64,000 nt of DNA from Phyllobacterium myrsinacearum (lineage in GTDB: Bacteria > Pseudomonadota > Alphaproteobacteria > Rhizobiales > Rhizobiaceae): positions 124,001 through 188,000 of the forward strand of contig NZ_PVBT01000009.1 of NCBI RefSeq assembly GCF_002980555.1, given 5' to 3'. Positions 25,163 to 33,208 of this stretch are shown here, piece after piece. The notes under the pieces were generated by a model that did no database searches, was not told where the DNA came from, and was given only the letters and a program-made list of their open reading frames with translations. Each line of letters starts with the position of its first letter. Position 1 is the first letter of the stretch. Both the position numbers and the translations under genes were made by a program.

Positions 25163-25729
25163 ATGAGCAATATATTGCACAGTCAAGAGCGCAGAGATGT
25201 GCTTTCTCACGTTTCAGGCAACCTGCGCCGCCTGAGGCAAGCGTCGGGTATGAGCCAAGTCGCACTGGCCGAGGCATCCGGCATCAGCCGCCGTATGATT
25301 ATCGGCGTTGAAGCAGGAGATGCGAACATCAGTCTATCGAGTCTCGACAAGCTCGGCGCAGCGATGGGTGTCACCTTTGTCGACCTTGTCAGGGATCCGG
25401 ACCGGTCGTCGACAGACATAGACGAGGTGACTTGGCGCGGACGGGGCGAGAACAGCGTTGGTGTCCTGCTCGGCACCGCGCCCGCCGGGCAAGAAACACA
25501 GATGTGGCGATGGTCGTTGGAAGCAGGCGAACGGTACGACGCCGAACCTGATCCTCAGGGGTGGCATGAGATGATCTTCGTCATCGAGGGCGTGCTCACG
25601 CTTGTCCGAAGCGGCATGGAGACCGACCATCCGGCCGGATCTTTCCAGATTTATGGCTCCGCGCAGGAGTATTCGTATCTGAATAAGACCATTGAAACGG
25701 TGCACTTTATCCGTAACGTGGTCGCGTAG
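25163..25729 (+). CDS. XRE-cupin transcriptional regulator
   Basis: The 188-residue protein has an HTH_XRE domain at residues 15-68 (LRRLRQASGMSQVALAEASG, then ISRRMIIGVEAG) and a C-terminal cupin at about 105-185 (LEAGERYDAEPDPQGWHEMI, VIEGVLTLVRSG, PAGSFQIYG). Such regulators sense a small ligand in the cupin barrel and often control adjacent amino-acid or polyamine genes. It is divergent from the cyclodeaminase gene with 121 bases between them, so it is the likely regulator of that operon. A small stem (TGGCTG-AAA-CAGCCA, 25736-25750) follows the stop and may help termination. Confidence 0.92.
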   Translation: MSNILHSQERRDVLSHVSGNLRRLRQASGMSQVALAEASGISRRMIIGVEAGDANISLSSLDKLGAAMGVTFVDLVRDPDRSSTDIDEVTWRGRGENSVGVLLGTAPAGQETQMWRWSLEAGERYDAEPDPQGWHEMIFVIEGVLTLVRSGMETDHPAGSFQIYGSAQEYSYLNKTIETVHFIRNVVA

Positions 25730-26109
25730 CGTCATTGGCTGAAACAGCCAGTTCATAAAAACAGGCTAGCATCGCCAGCACAAGGGACTGAACAATCGGG
25801 CAGAAAATTCGCATCAGCCGACACGGCGACGAGAAAGGATCGTGAAGCGCTTCAAATCATCAAGGCAGCTTCAGCGATTTGTCTCCATCCATGATCCTAT
25901 TGCCAATCTTCACCACTTTCCCCGCAACAAGTTCTCGTCAACAGCAGCATAACTGCGCTATCAAAGGCACCATTGTACCTGATCAGAACCAGCGGAAAGT
26001 TAAGGTTACAGTGCCGGGTTTAGTGTTGGTGCATGCTGGATTTGACCACAGCGCCAGCGACTGTTGGCTGACGAATGCGCCAAAGGCAGCCTGTGCAGGA
26101 AGCGAGATC
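25730..26109. other. Intergenic region
   Basis: About 380 bases between the convergent XRE-cupin and RidA genes. Apart from the small stem at 25736-25750, I see no gene, repeat or RNA. Confidence 0.4.
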
Positions 26110-26508
26110 TCAATTCCTGACTGGAATACGCGCGATCACCTTGATCTCGAAATCGAAACCGGCAAGCCAGTTAACCCCGATCGCTGTCCAGTTCGGATAA
26201 GGCGGTTCGGGGAAGACTTCGCTCTTCACCGCCATGATGGCTGCGAACTGGTTCTCGGGATCGGTGTGAAAACTCGTAACGTCGACAATGTCATCGAGGT
26301 TGCAACCACCAGCCGCCAGCGTCGCCCTTAGATTGGCAAAGGCCAGTCGGACCTGTTCAGCAAAATCCGGCTCAGGCGAGCCATCCTCGCCGCTTCCCAC
26401 CTGACCGGACACAGACAGGAGATCTCTGGAGGCAATGGCAGCCGAATAGCCGTGGGCATCGTAGAGCGCGTGACGGTTTGCGGGAAAAACGGCAGTGGGT
26501 TTCGTCAT
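26110..26508 (-). CDS. RidA-family (YjgF/UK114) protein, paralogue 1
   Basis: The 132-residue protein starts MTKPTAVFPANRHALYDAHG and has the RidA core: LLSVSGQVG, QVRLAFANLRATLAAGG, DDIVDVTSFHTDPENQF and a C-terminal EIKVIARIPV strand. RidA proteins form trimers. The canonical deaminases carry an Arg in a C-terminal RCxVE-type motif, which is not seen here (LAGFDFEIKVIAR), so this belongs to a variant subgroup. It lies 135 bases downstream of the hydrolase at 26644-27489 on the same strand. A close paralogue, about three quarters identical, is at 63488-63886. Confidence 0.88.
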   Translation of the reverse strand: MTKPTAVFPANRHALYDAHGYSAAIASRDLLSVSGQVGSGEDGSPEPDFAEQVRLAFANLRATLAAGGCNLDDIVDVTSFHTDPENQFAAIMAVKSEVFPEPPYPNWTAIGVNWLAGFDFEIKVIARIPVRN

Positions 26509-26643
26509 ATCAAGAGCCTTTCTCAACATTCGGCGCGCCCAGATGCTGGCAGACAGATCGGGCGGCGCCAGGATTTCGGTTTGGCATCGCAGCCGCCCTT
26601 GGCATGTTTTGCGGCGCCAGCATCTAGGGGGATATGGATTGCC

Positions 26644-27489
26644 TCAGAGGAAGGCGCGGATTCGCTCCGCGATTTCCGCAGCATGGGTCTCCAGTGCAAA
26701 ATGTCCGGCATCCAGCAAATGGATCTCTGCATCCGGAAGATCACGGCGGTAAGCTTCAGCCCCGGCCGGGATGAACGCCGGATCATGGCGCCCCCAAACC
26801 GCCAGCAGAGGCGGGCGATGCTCGCGGAAATAAGACTGGAAAGCAGGATAAAGCACGACATTGCTACGATAGTCGAGGATCAGGTCCAGCTGGATTTCCT
26901 CGGCTCCGGGTCGCGCCATATAGGCGATGTCGAGCTCATAACCATCGGGCGACAGCAAGTTAAGATCGGCCCCGGTGCCATATTGCCAGTGGCGGATTGT
27001 GTCCGGCGCCAGCGAGGGGCGGCAGTCTTCCCGGTTCGCGGTGCTCGGTTCGCGCCAATAGGTCTCCCACGGGCCCCACTGGTCGCTGAACCCTTCCACA
27101 TAGGCGTTGCCGTTCTGTGAGATGATGGCGGTAACCCGCTCGGGATGGCGTATCGCCAGACGCAGCCCCACCGGCGCACCATAGTCGAAGATATAGAGCG
27201 CGTATCGATCAAGCGACATGGCTTCGGTGAAGCCCTCGATCACGTCGGCAAGATGGTCGAACGTATAGTCGAATGCACCCCTTGGTGGTGCCTTGGTCTG
27301 CCCGAAGCCAGGCAGGTCCGGCGCAACGAGCCGAAAGCGATCGGCAAGGAGCGGGATCAGATCGCGGAACATGTGACTGGCGGTCGGAAATCCATGCAGC
27401 AGCAGGATCACCGGCGCATCAGTTGGTCCGGCCTCACGGTAGAAAACTTCAACATCGCCGATTTTCTTGGACCCGTAACGTATTGTCAT
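26644..27489 (-). CDS. Alpha/beta hydrolase of the epoxide-hydrolase/dehalogenase type
   Basis: The frame extends far upstream through the LysR gene, but the real start is the ATG at 27489 (AGGTG upstream), giving 281 residues. Motifs are HGFPTASHM for the oxyanion hole, FDYGAPVG in place of HDWG with Asp102 as nucleophile, VWGRHDPAF for the acid, and DAGHFALE for the His. The Asp nucleophile points to epoxide hydrolase or haloalkane/haloacetate dehalogenase-like chemistry rather than an esterase. It is divergent from a LysR gene 99 bases away and is followed by RidA. Confidence 0.88.
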   Translation of the reverse strand: MTIRYGSKKIGDVEVFYREAGPTDAPVILLLHGFPTASHMFRDLIPLLADRFRLVAPDLPGFGQTKAPPRGAFDYTFDHLADVIEGFTEAMSLDRYALYIFDYGAPVGLRLAIRHPERVTAIISQNGNAYVEGFSDQWGPWETYWREPSTANREDCRPSLAPDTIRHWQYGTGADLNLLSPDGYELDIAYMARPGAEEIQLDLILDYRSNVVLYPAFQSYFREHRPPLLAVWGRHDPAFIPAGAEAYRRDLPDAEIHLLDAGHFALETHAAEIAERIRAFL

Positions 27490-27588
27490 CGTGTGCACCT
27501 TTCTTTTGTTTTCAGAAATGTAGTGCATTTCAGTTTGGAGAATAATAAGAAGACTCTGAAAGTATTGATTACAGGATTGGAAACACTG

Positions 27589-28506
27589 ATGGATCGTCTC
27601 GAAGCCATGTCGATCTTCGTTGCTGTGGTGGAAGCTGGCTCCCTTGCCGGTGCTGCTCGCAAGCTTGGCCTGTCTCCGGCCTCGGTGACGCGGGCTGTCA
27701 CACAACTGGAAACCACAGCCGGTGAGCGGCTTCTCGAGCGCACGACGCGGCGCTTTGCCATCACAGAGGCGGGCGAGCGTCATGTGTCGACATACAGGCT
27801 CATGCTGGAAGAACTCGCACATCTTGAAACCCGGACACAGGACATGGACATCAGCGGCAGTGTGGTGATCACCGCGCCGGAACTGTTCGGACGCATGAAA
27901 GTGATGCCCGTGATCGAAAGCTTTCTGACGACGCATCCCCGCATACAGGTCCGGGTGCTTCTCCTCAATCGCCTGGTTGATCTCGTCGGCGAAGGTGTGG
28001 ACATCGCCGTTCGCCTTGCTGATCTGCCGGATTCGTCGATGCGTGCGATCCGGATAGGCGAGGTGCGCCGACTGACCTGTGCCGCCCCGTCCTATCTCAC
28101 CGAACGCACGGTGCCGACCCGTCCCACCGACTTGGCCAACCATTGGTGTATCGGCTTGAACGAAGCCGGGGCTCAGGAGCTGTGGCCTTACCGGGAAAGC
28201 GCATCGGCGCATCGGGTTCGGTCTGTACGCGTATCCTGTCGCATTGCACTCAACAGCGCAGGCGCGGCGATCGACGCCGCTGAACGCGGAATGGGCATTG
28301 TGCGCCCACTCTCCTATCAGGTTGAGCGCCAGATCGCAGAGGGCACTCTCATTGCCCTTCTCCCTGAATACGAGCCGGATCCGATCCCCGTGCATCTGGT
28401 CTTCCAGCCGCGACGTTTCGAAGGCGGCGCCCTACGCGCATTCATAGACTTCGCGGTGCCAATCTTGCGAAAATCGGTTAGCGGCACGGCGACATCGACT
28501 TCGTAA
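27589..28506 (+). CDS. LysR-family transcriptional regulator
   Basis: The start at ATG 27589 gives 305 residues, with the helix-turn-helix right at the N-terminus (MDRLEAMSIFVAVVEAGSLA, then LSPASVTRAVTQLE) and the effector domain behind it. The CrgA/AphB-like subgroup pattern is seen (ERLLERTTRRFAITEAGE; DVDIAVRLADLPDSS-type motif). The open frame upstream of 27589 is the shadow of the divergent hydrolase. It probably controls that hydrolase and the RidA gene. Confidence 0.92.
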   Translation: MDRLEAMSIFVAVVEAGSLAGAARKLGLSPASVTRAVTQLETTAGERLLERTTRRFAITEAGERHVSTYRLMLEELAHLETRTQDMDISGSVVITAPELFGRMKVMPVIESFLTTHPRIQVRVLLLNRLVDLVGEGVDIAVRLADLPDSSMRAIRIGEVRRLTCAAPSYLTERTVPTRPTDLANHWCIGLNEAGAQELWPYRESASAHRVRSVRVSCRIALNSAGAAIDAAERGMGIVRPLSYQVERQIAEGTLIALLPEYEPDPIPVHLVFQPRRFEGGALRAFIDFAVPILRKSVSGTATSTS

Positions 28507-28621
28507 AGTCATTGAGGCATTTAGACGCGACCGTAGCAACAGGACCATTACCGGCTCATCGTTAGACAGCCTTCGATATCCTTTCAACCAAGCTGCAAAC
28601 TCCGTCGTCATTTACCGTATT

Positions 28622-28647
28622 GACATATCGCTTATTTCCGATATGTC
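28622..28647. promoter_or_regulatory. Palindromic operator before the ArsR-family gene
   Basis: GACATATCG and CGATATGTC form a perfect 9-bp inverted repeat with an 8-base spacer, ending 6 bases before the ATG at 28654. TTGACA at the left end (from 28620) can serve as a -35 element. This is a strong candidate for autoregulation by the ArsR protein. Confidence 0.75.
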
Positions 28648-28653
28648 TTGTGC

Positions 28654-28956
28654 ATGGATTTGCTCGAAATATTCAAAGCTCTCTCAAATCGGACACGTCT
28701 TGAAATCGTGCAGGGTTTGAAGGACCCCGTGAAGAACTTTCCTCCGCAGGATGAAGGTGACGTTCATACTGTGGGCGTCTGCGTCAGTAGTATTCAGGAA
28801 GGCGTCGGACTGTCGCAGTCAACGGTGTCTGATTATCTCGCAACCCTGCAACGGGCTGGCCTGGTAGAAGTCAGACGCATAGGTCAATGGACTTACTACA
28901 AGCGGAACGAGGCGACTATCAGTGCTCTTGCCGAGATCATAGGGAAAGAACTGTGA
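28654..28956 (+). CDS. ArsR-family regulator
   Basis: The 100-residue protein starts MDLLEIFKALSNRTRLEIVQ and has the ArsR winged helix (VGLSQSTVSDYLATLQRAGLV, then GQWTYYKRN). There is no CxC metal site; a single Cys in HTVGVCVSSIQ could act as a redox switch. In-frame TTG at 28648 is an alternative start. It leads a three-gene set with a quinone-oxidoreductase-like gene and an ABM-domain gene, which suggests a response to quinones or electrophiles. A palindrome overlaps its promoter. Confidence 0.9.
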   Translation: MDLLEIFKALSNRTRLEIVQGLKDPVKNFPPQDEGDVHTVGVCVSSIQEGVGLSQSTVSDYLATLQRAGLVEVRRIGQWTYYKRNEATISALAEIIGKEL

Positions 28957-28970
28957 TCTTTTATCATAAC

Positions 28971-28990
28971 ATATCGAGAATTCTCTATAT
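28971..28990. promoter_or_regulatory. Palindrome before the oxidoreductase gene
   Basis: ATATCGAGAATTCTCTATAT is an inverted repeat with a perfect GAGAATTCTC core and ATAT flanks, in the 61-base gap between the ArsR and oxidoreductase genes. It differs from the first operator except for the ATATCG half. It could be a second binding site or an internal promoter operator. Confidence 0.55.
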
Positions 28991-29017
28991 TCCATATTAC
29001 CGAAACGAGGATCTGCA

Positions 29018-30007
29018 ATGAAAGCGATGACACTTAAATCATTTGGCGGCCCGGAATCGTTCGAGCTTTGCGACGTGCCAAAGCCTGTTCCGCATGCGGG
29101 ACAAGTCCTGGTGCGCGTACATGCCACGTCGATCAACCCATTGGATTATCAGGTTCGGCGCGGCGACTATCGCGACTTGGTACCATTGCCGGCCATTACC
29201 GGTCATGACGTATCCGGGGTTGTCGAAGCAGTCGGGCCAAGCGTGACGACGTTCTCTCCAGGAGACGAAGTCTGGTACACCCCGCAAATATTTGACGGGT
29301 CGGGAAGCTATGCTGAGTACCACGTTGCGAACGAAAACATCATCGGAAGGAAACCCTCCTCACTAAGCCATCTCGAAGCAGCAAGTCTGAGCCTGGTTGG
29401 CGGGACGGTGTGGGAGGCCCTTGTTGAGCGCGCAGCTCTAAGAGTGGGAGAAAGCATCCTGATCCACGGCGGCGCAGGAGGGGTCGGTCATGTGGCGATC
29501 CAGGTCGCGAAAGCCATCGGTGCGAAGGTATTCACGACTGTACGCGAAGATAACTTCGAATTCGTACGAAGTGTTGGAGCGAATGTAGTCATCGACTACG
29601 AAAAGGAAGATTATGTCAGCGCTATTGTGCGGGAAACAGATGGTCGCGGGGTCGATGTCGTGTTCGACACCATCGGCGGCAACACGCTGTCCCGCAGCCC
29701 CGACGCGCTCGCACAACTTGGTCGCGTTGTTACGATCGTGGACATCGCACAGCCGCAGAACCTTATTGAAGCATGGGGCAAGAACGCGAGTTATCACTTC
29801 GTTTTCACAAGACAGAACCGCGGCAAACTTGATGAACTGAGCACATTGGTAGAGCGTGGTCAGCTGCGGCCGCACGTTGGGGCTGTCTATTCGCTCGCTG
29901 ACCTCCCCCTCGCCCATGCCCAGCTTGAGACCCCGAACAACGGTATCCAGGGAAAAATCGCGATTGCAGTTGATCCATCGGCTGACTCTGCGCGGACGAG
30001 CTCATAA
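29018..30007 (+). CDS. Zinc-independent MDR-family NADP-dependent oxidoreductase (quinone oxidoreductase type)
   Basis: The 329-residue protein is a medium-chain dehydrogenase/reductase: GroES-like N-terminal part ([20 protein letters not shown], then [12 protein letters not shown]) and Rossmann part ([20 protein letters not shown]). The Cys ligands of the structural zinc loop are absent, as in quinone oxidoreductases and enoyl reductases. It would reduce quinones or activated C=C bonds with NADPH. It is co-directional with the ArsR gene before it and the ABM gene behind it. Confidence 0.92.
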   Translation: MKAMTLKSFGGPESFELCDVPKPVPHAGQVLVRVHATSINPLDYQVRRGDYRDLVPLPAITGHDVSGVVEAVGPSVTTFSPGDEVWYTPQIFDGSGSYAEYHVANENIIGRKPSSLSHLEAASLSLVGGTVWEALVERAALRVGESILIHGGAGGVGHVAIQVAKAIGAKVFTTVREDNFEFVRSVGANVVIDYEKEDYVSAIVRETDGRGVDVVFDTIGGNTLSRSPDALAQLGRVVTIVDIAQPQNLIEAWGKNASYHFVFTRQNRGKLDELSTLVERGQLRPHVGAVYSLADLPLAHAQLETPNNGIQGKIAIAVDPSADSARTSS

Positions 30008-30036
30008 ACGCTTCAATTCACTTTAAAGGTGCAACT

Positions 30037-30423
30037 ATGATTTATGAGATCGCTCTGCTGCCCGTTTACAAGGAACGTATTGAAACGTTCAGACAAGCAT
30101 TCACCGAAGTCGTTCCGTTACTAAGCCGCGCGCAGGGTTATCGCGGTCATCTTCTGGCGCAAGGGATCGAATCACCCGAAGTGTTCAACCTTATCGTGCG
30201 ATGGCACTCACTCGAAGATCACACACCGGGCTTCGAAGCGAGCGAAGACCATCGGATCTTCATGATGGGCTTACGGAAATATTTTTCGAATGAACCGACG
30301 GTCTATCATATCGAAGGCGGAGCTTTTTCGACAAGCGAGCATGATGCCAACAGCGCCGTCAGCACGGGCAATGCCACCCATCAGTCAGGAGTTGCGCGAA
30401 ACAGCCCCAGTGTTATGCCATAG
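30037..30423 (+). CDS. ABM-domain (antibiotic biosynthesis monooxygenase) protein
   Basis: The 128-residue protein has a ferredoxin-like ABM fold in residues 1-95 (IYEIALLPVYKERIETFRQA, then GYRGHLLAQGIESPEVFNLI). Such dimeric proteins oxidise quinol-type substrates or shield reactive ones without cofactors. The last 30 residues are polar and low-information and overlap a TetR-like relic on the other strand, so the C-terminus may have been altered by a rearrangement. It follows the oxidoreductase by 29 bases. Confidence 0.85.
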   Translation: MIYEIALLPVYKERIETFRQAFTEVVPLLSRAQGYRGHLLAQGIESPEVFNLIVRWHSLEDHTPGFEASEDHRIFMMGLRKYFSNEPTVYHIEGGAFSTSEHDANSAVSTGNATHQSGVARNSPSVMP

Positions 30424-30597
30424 CCCGTCAAGCAGCAGCGTGACCATTCGCTTGGTATGAGCGGCTCTCTCCTCCCCGCATGCAATGGAGAGATTACCGA
30501 TCGCCCGCAGCAGATGATAAGCTGCCACGCCGGCACGTATCCTCCTTCGACATCGCCCAGTGGATGCACGCTTCATGCCTGTCGCGTTGCGGAACAT
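30385..30597 (-). pseudogene. TetR-like C-terminal fragment
   Basis: The minus-strand frame ends with GVAAYHLLRAIGNLSIACGE, then RMVTLLLDGLW, which looks like the last two helices of a TetR ligand domain. No helix-turn-helix part is found upstream, where a different gene fragment begins. It overlaps the 3' end of the ABM gene. It is most likely a remnant left by a deletion or insertion. Confidence 0.5.
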
Positions 30598-30673
30598 CCC
30601 GGTCGCCCGTGTAGCCGAGGTCTGCTCGATCGAAAGACAGGTTGATATCTTCGGAGAAGCGGCGGATGGCGTC
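30596..30673 (-). pseudogene. AbiEii-type nucleotidyltransferase fragment
   Basis: A 26-codon stretch on the minus strand reads RRFSEDINLSFDRADLGY followed by TGDRD. This matches the conserved core of AbiEii/AbiGii toxins (abortive infection and toxin-antitoxin nucleotidyltransferases: RFSEDIDLSxDRxxLGFxGDRDP). It is preceded by a stop codon, loses similarity after DRD, and abuts the TetR-like fragment. It is therefore a scrap of a phage-defence or toxin gene. Confidence 0.55.
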
Positions 30674-30742
30674 TTAACGTGGAACCGCCACGACTTTCGG
30701 ACATGAGGTAATCAAACATGGGTCAACTGATTGGAAGAGGCC

Positions 30743-31126
30743 TCATGCAAATGCTTTTCGATAGGAATCTTTTAGCGTGAGAAAATTACCTCGAAACGCA
30801 AACACGTCAATGCCCTCGAAGGTTACGATTGATCCGTCCGGCATGCGCTGGTCAAGAGACCACAGCGCAAAACCGCGATCTCCGGCGATGCAGCAAGCTC
30901 CAGGCTTGAACGATCCGGCCTCCAGCGACTGGAAAATGCGCGCCAGTTCGTCTTGGATAGCTTGCCTTCCGGCAAAGATCGTGCCCGGCCCTGATCCGGT
31001 CGACGCGGCATACACCGCATCGTCGGTGAAATAGTGCATGCAGGCATCAAGGTCATGACGTCGCCAATCCTCGCCAAACCGGGCCAGCCGTTCCAGGCTC
31101 ATGACATCAGGAGAATTAGAAGGCAT
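30743..31126 (-). CDS. SnoaL/NTF2-like fold protein
   Basis: From ATG 31126 the protein has 127 residues with the cone-shaped NTF2-like pattern: LARFGEDWRRHDLDACMHYF, then TDDAVY, AGRQAIQDELARIF and the ending FRGNFLTLKDSYRK. Members isomerise, hydrolyse or bind small molecules; this resembles the limonene-1,2-epoxide-hydrolase-like/SnoaL set. It lies 64 bases beyond the deacetylase gene on the same strand and may be the last gene of the MarR-linked leftward operon. Its role there is unknown. Confidence 0.82.
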   Translation of the reverse strand: MPSNSPDVMSLERLARFGEDWRRHDLDACMHYFTDDAVYAASTGSGPGTIFAGRQAIQDELARIFQSLEAGSFKPGACCIAGDRGFALWSLDQRMPDGSIVTFEGIDVFAFRGNFLTLKDSYRKAFA

Positions 31127-31190
31127 TGCGTCAAGTCCTTTCGCCGGTGGTATCACTCTGTTATCCGGTTATCCGTGCCGCTGTTTGAGC

Positions 31191-32219
31191 TTAGCTATGG
31201 CGGTGCAGGAAGCCGGTCAGGAAGGCTTCGAAATTGTGCTCAAGCTCGGGTGATTGATACCCCCCCTCCTGCACAATAACCGTTGGCAGGCGCATGGAAC
31301 CAATTGCCTCCCCCATGCGCGCAAAGCCGGTCCGATCCACGCGCATGCAGGCAAACGGGTCGTCCGTCGATGCATCGAGACCAAGTGCGACAACCAGCAT
31401 CTCTGGGGCGTATTGGTGGATCACGCCGATCCCGCGATCCACGGCGGCGCAATAAACCGCATTGTCACTCATCAGCGGCACGGGCAGGTTCAAATTCGTC
31501 CCCTCGCCGGCGCCCCGCCCGCACTCATCGGCATAGCCGGCATAGAACGGATAGAGATCGGCGGGATCCCCATGCACCGAGACATGCAGGACATCGGGAC
31601 GTTCATAAAAGATTGCCTGCGTGCCGTTCCCGTGATGGACATCAATATCGATGATTGCAACACGGTTCACGCTGCCGCGTGCGACCTCAGCGGCGAGTGC
31701 CGTATTGTTGAGATAGCAAAAGCCGCCGGCCTTGTCGGCATAGGCATGGTGCCCCGGCGGCCGGCAGAGCGCATAGGCCGTCCGCGCACCGCCAAGAACG
31801 CGTTTCGTCGCATCAATCGCCGTCATGGCGCTCGCACGGCAAGCCGGCCACGTCCCTTCGACGATCACACAGCCAGCATCGGCCTGGTAATAGCCAGCGC
31901 GTCCGTAGAAATTGCGCGGCAAGCGGTTCATGTAGATATTCGGATGGGCGCTGACGCGCAGTTCCGGCCCGCTGTCCGGCATGGCCCGCCACTGGGCATA
32001 GCCAGTGGCGAGGAAATCGAGATACCCGGCATCATGCACGCTATGCAGGATTTCATCACCCGCATCGGCCGGGACCATGGTCGCAATGGACATCCGGCGC
32101 AGTGCATTCTGGAATGAGACGACACGATCCGCCTGCTCAAGATTCGGACGGAAGACGCCTCCAGCCAGCCGCGTCAACGGCTGGTGCAATTCTTGCCGGG
32201 GATCATAGATAGCCAACAT
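31191..32219 (-). CDS. Acetylpolyamine amidohydrolase / class II histone-deacetylase family
   Basis: The 342-residue enzyme has the arginase-deacetylase fold with all key motifs: CRPPGHHAY with the His pair 157/158, IIDIDVHHGNGTQ with zinc ligands Asp193 and His195, and GLDASTDDP with the third ligand. The long N-terminal loop and AHPNIYMNRLP segment fit bacterial acetylpolyamine amidohydrolases, which remove acetyl groups from acetylputrescine or acetylspermidine in the cytoplasm. Its place at the end of a PotABCD-type transport operon with an omega-type aminotransferase supports a polyamine or N-acyl-diamine substrate. Confidence 0.92.
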   Translation of the reverse strand: MLAIYDPRQELHQPLTRLAGGVFRPNLEQADRVVSFQNALRRMSIATMVPADAGDEILHSVHDAGYLDFLATGYAQWRAMPDSGPELRVSAHPNIYMNRLPRNFYGRAGYYQADAGCVIVEGTWPACRASAMTAIDATKRVLGGARTAYALCRPPGHHAYADKAGGFCYLNNTALAAEVARGSVNRVAIIDIDVHHGNGTQAIFYERPDVLHVSVHGDPADLYPFYAGYADECGRGAGEGTNLNLPVPLMSDNAVYCAAVDRGIGVIHQYAPEMLVVALGLDASTDDPFACMRVDRTGFARMGEAIGSMRLPTVIVQEGGYQSPELEHNFEAFLTGFLHRHS

Positions 32220-32284
32220 TCATAACACCCCTATTTTTGTATGGTTCAACTCCGGTCTGCCATTTGTCCGAATGCGCCATCACA

Positions 32285-33130
32285 TCACTTCGGCAATCGC
32301 TCTGCCCACGTTGCGATGGCTTCGGCGACGGCGGCCGGCTGTTCCGGAAATAAGGCATGCGACGCGTTGGCAATGGTGACTGTCGTCACCCGGTCACCGA
32401 ACTGCTGCCGCAATTCACCCCAGCGGTCGCGCGGTTTGAACGGATCTTCCTCGGGGATGAGTTCAAGAATCGGCGCGCTGCCCGCCGCCCACCAGACCGT
32501 CCGCGGAACCGGGTTTTCGGATTGCATCTTGATGACTTGAGGATACCAGCCCTGCAGCCACCGGGTGGCATCATGCCCCTTGGCAAAGAAAGCACCCTTC
32601 AGGGCTGCCAGCCGCATATCATCGGACAGGGAAAGTGTGGAGGCATAATCCGGCGCCCACCAGACCAGCGGATTTCTTTCTGCGGTATCGCTGGCAGCAC
32701 CCGCAGCAATCGTAACGCCGCGAACCCGCTCGGGATACTGGGTGGCAACCATGCGGGCGATGAAATGGCCATAGGCATGTCCGACGAGAACGGCCCTGCC
32801 ATCGCCCAGGGCATCAATGACATTGGCGGTGTCCCGGGCAAAATCGTAGAGGCTCACACCTTCCATCGCGCCCTTGGATTGCCCCACCCCCCTCGGCTGC
32901 GGCCGCAGGACTTTAAAGCCCGCTTTGGCCAGGTACTCTGCCGCCGCGTCATAGTCTTCATAACCGTCACGCCCCGTCGACGGCAGGATGACGATTGCCG
33001 GGCCGCTGCCTTCAACGATGGTTTCAATTTCGGTGTTGTCCTTCTTAACGATCTCCACCTGCCTGGCAGCCGCCGGAAAACCGGTGCCAAGCATAAAGAC
33101 CAGGCATAAAGACAGCTTTTGAACACGCAT
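32285..33130 (-). CDS. Secreted alpha/beta-hydrolase-fold protein with Ala in place of the nucleophile
   Basis: The 281-residue protein has a signal peptide (MRVQKLSLCLVFMLGTGFPAAA) and a clear alpha/beta hydrolase fold: VILPSTGRDGYEDYD, LRPQPRGVGQSKG, then the nucleophile elbow reads GHAYGH instead of GHSYG, so the catalytic Ser is Ala (codon GCC). The C-terminal His is present in ANASHALFPEQP. It is either non-catalytic, perhaps a periplasmic binding or scaffold protein, or uses another residue. It sits between the aminotransferase and the deacetylase genes, 65 bases from the latter. Confidence 0.85.
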   Translation of the reverse strand: MRVQKLSLCLVFMLGTGFPAAARQVEIVKKDNTEIETIVEGSGPAIVILPSTGRDGYEDYDAAAEYLAKAGFKVLRPQPRGVGQSKGAMEGVSLYDFARDTANVIDALGDGRAVLVGHAYGHFIARMVATQYPERVRGVTIAAGAASDTAERNPLVWWAPDYASTLSLSDDMRLAALKGAFFAKGHDATRWLQGWYPQVIKMQSENPVPRTVWWAAGSAPILELIPEEDPFKPRDRWGELRQQFGDRVTTVTIANASHALFPEQPAAVAEAIATWAERLPK

Positions 33131-33208
33131 GCTCTTTCCTCCCCCCCTGTTTTATGACAATCAAGACTTTGCAACATCGCCGGACATCAATCTGTCCGGA
33201 CACGCATA

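Noticed and set aside
27145-28395. Long overlapping frames on both strands around the hydrolase/LysR pair (453 and 583 codons)
   Set aside because: Each is a real gene extended through the antisense of its divergent neighbour; ribosome binding sites and family alignments place the starts at 27589 and 27489.
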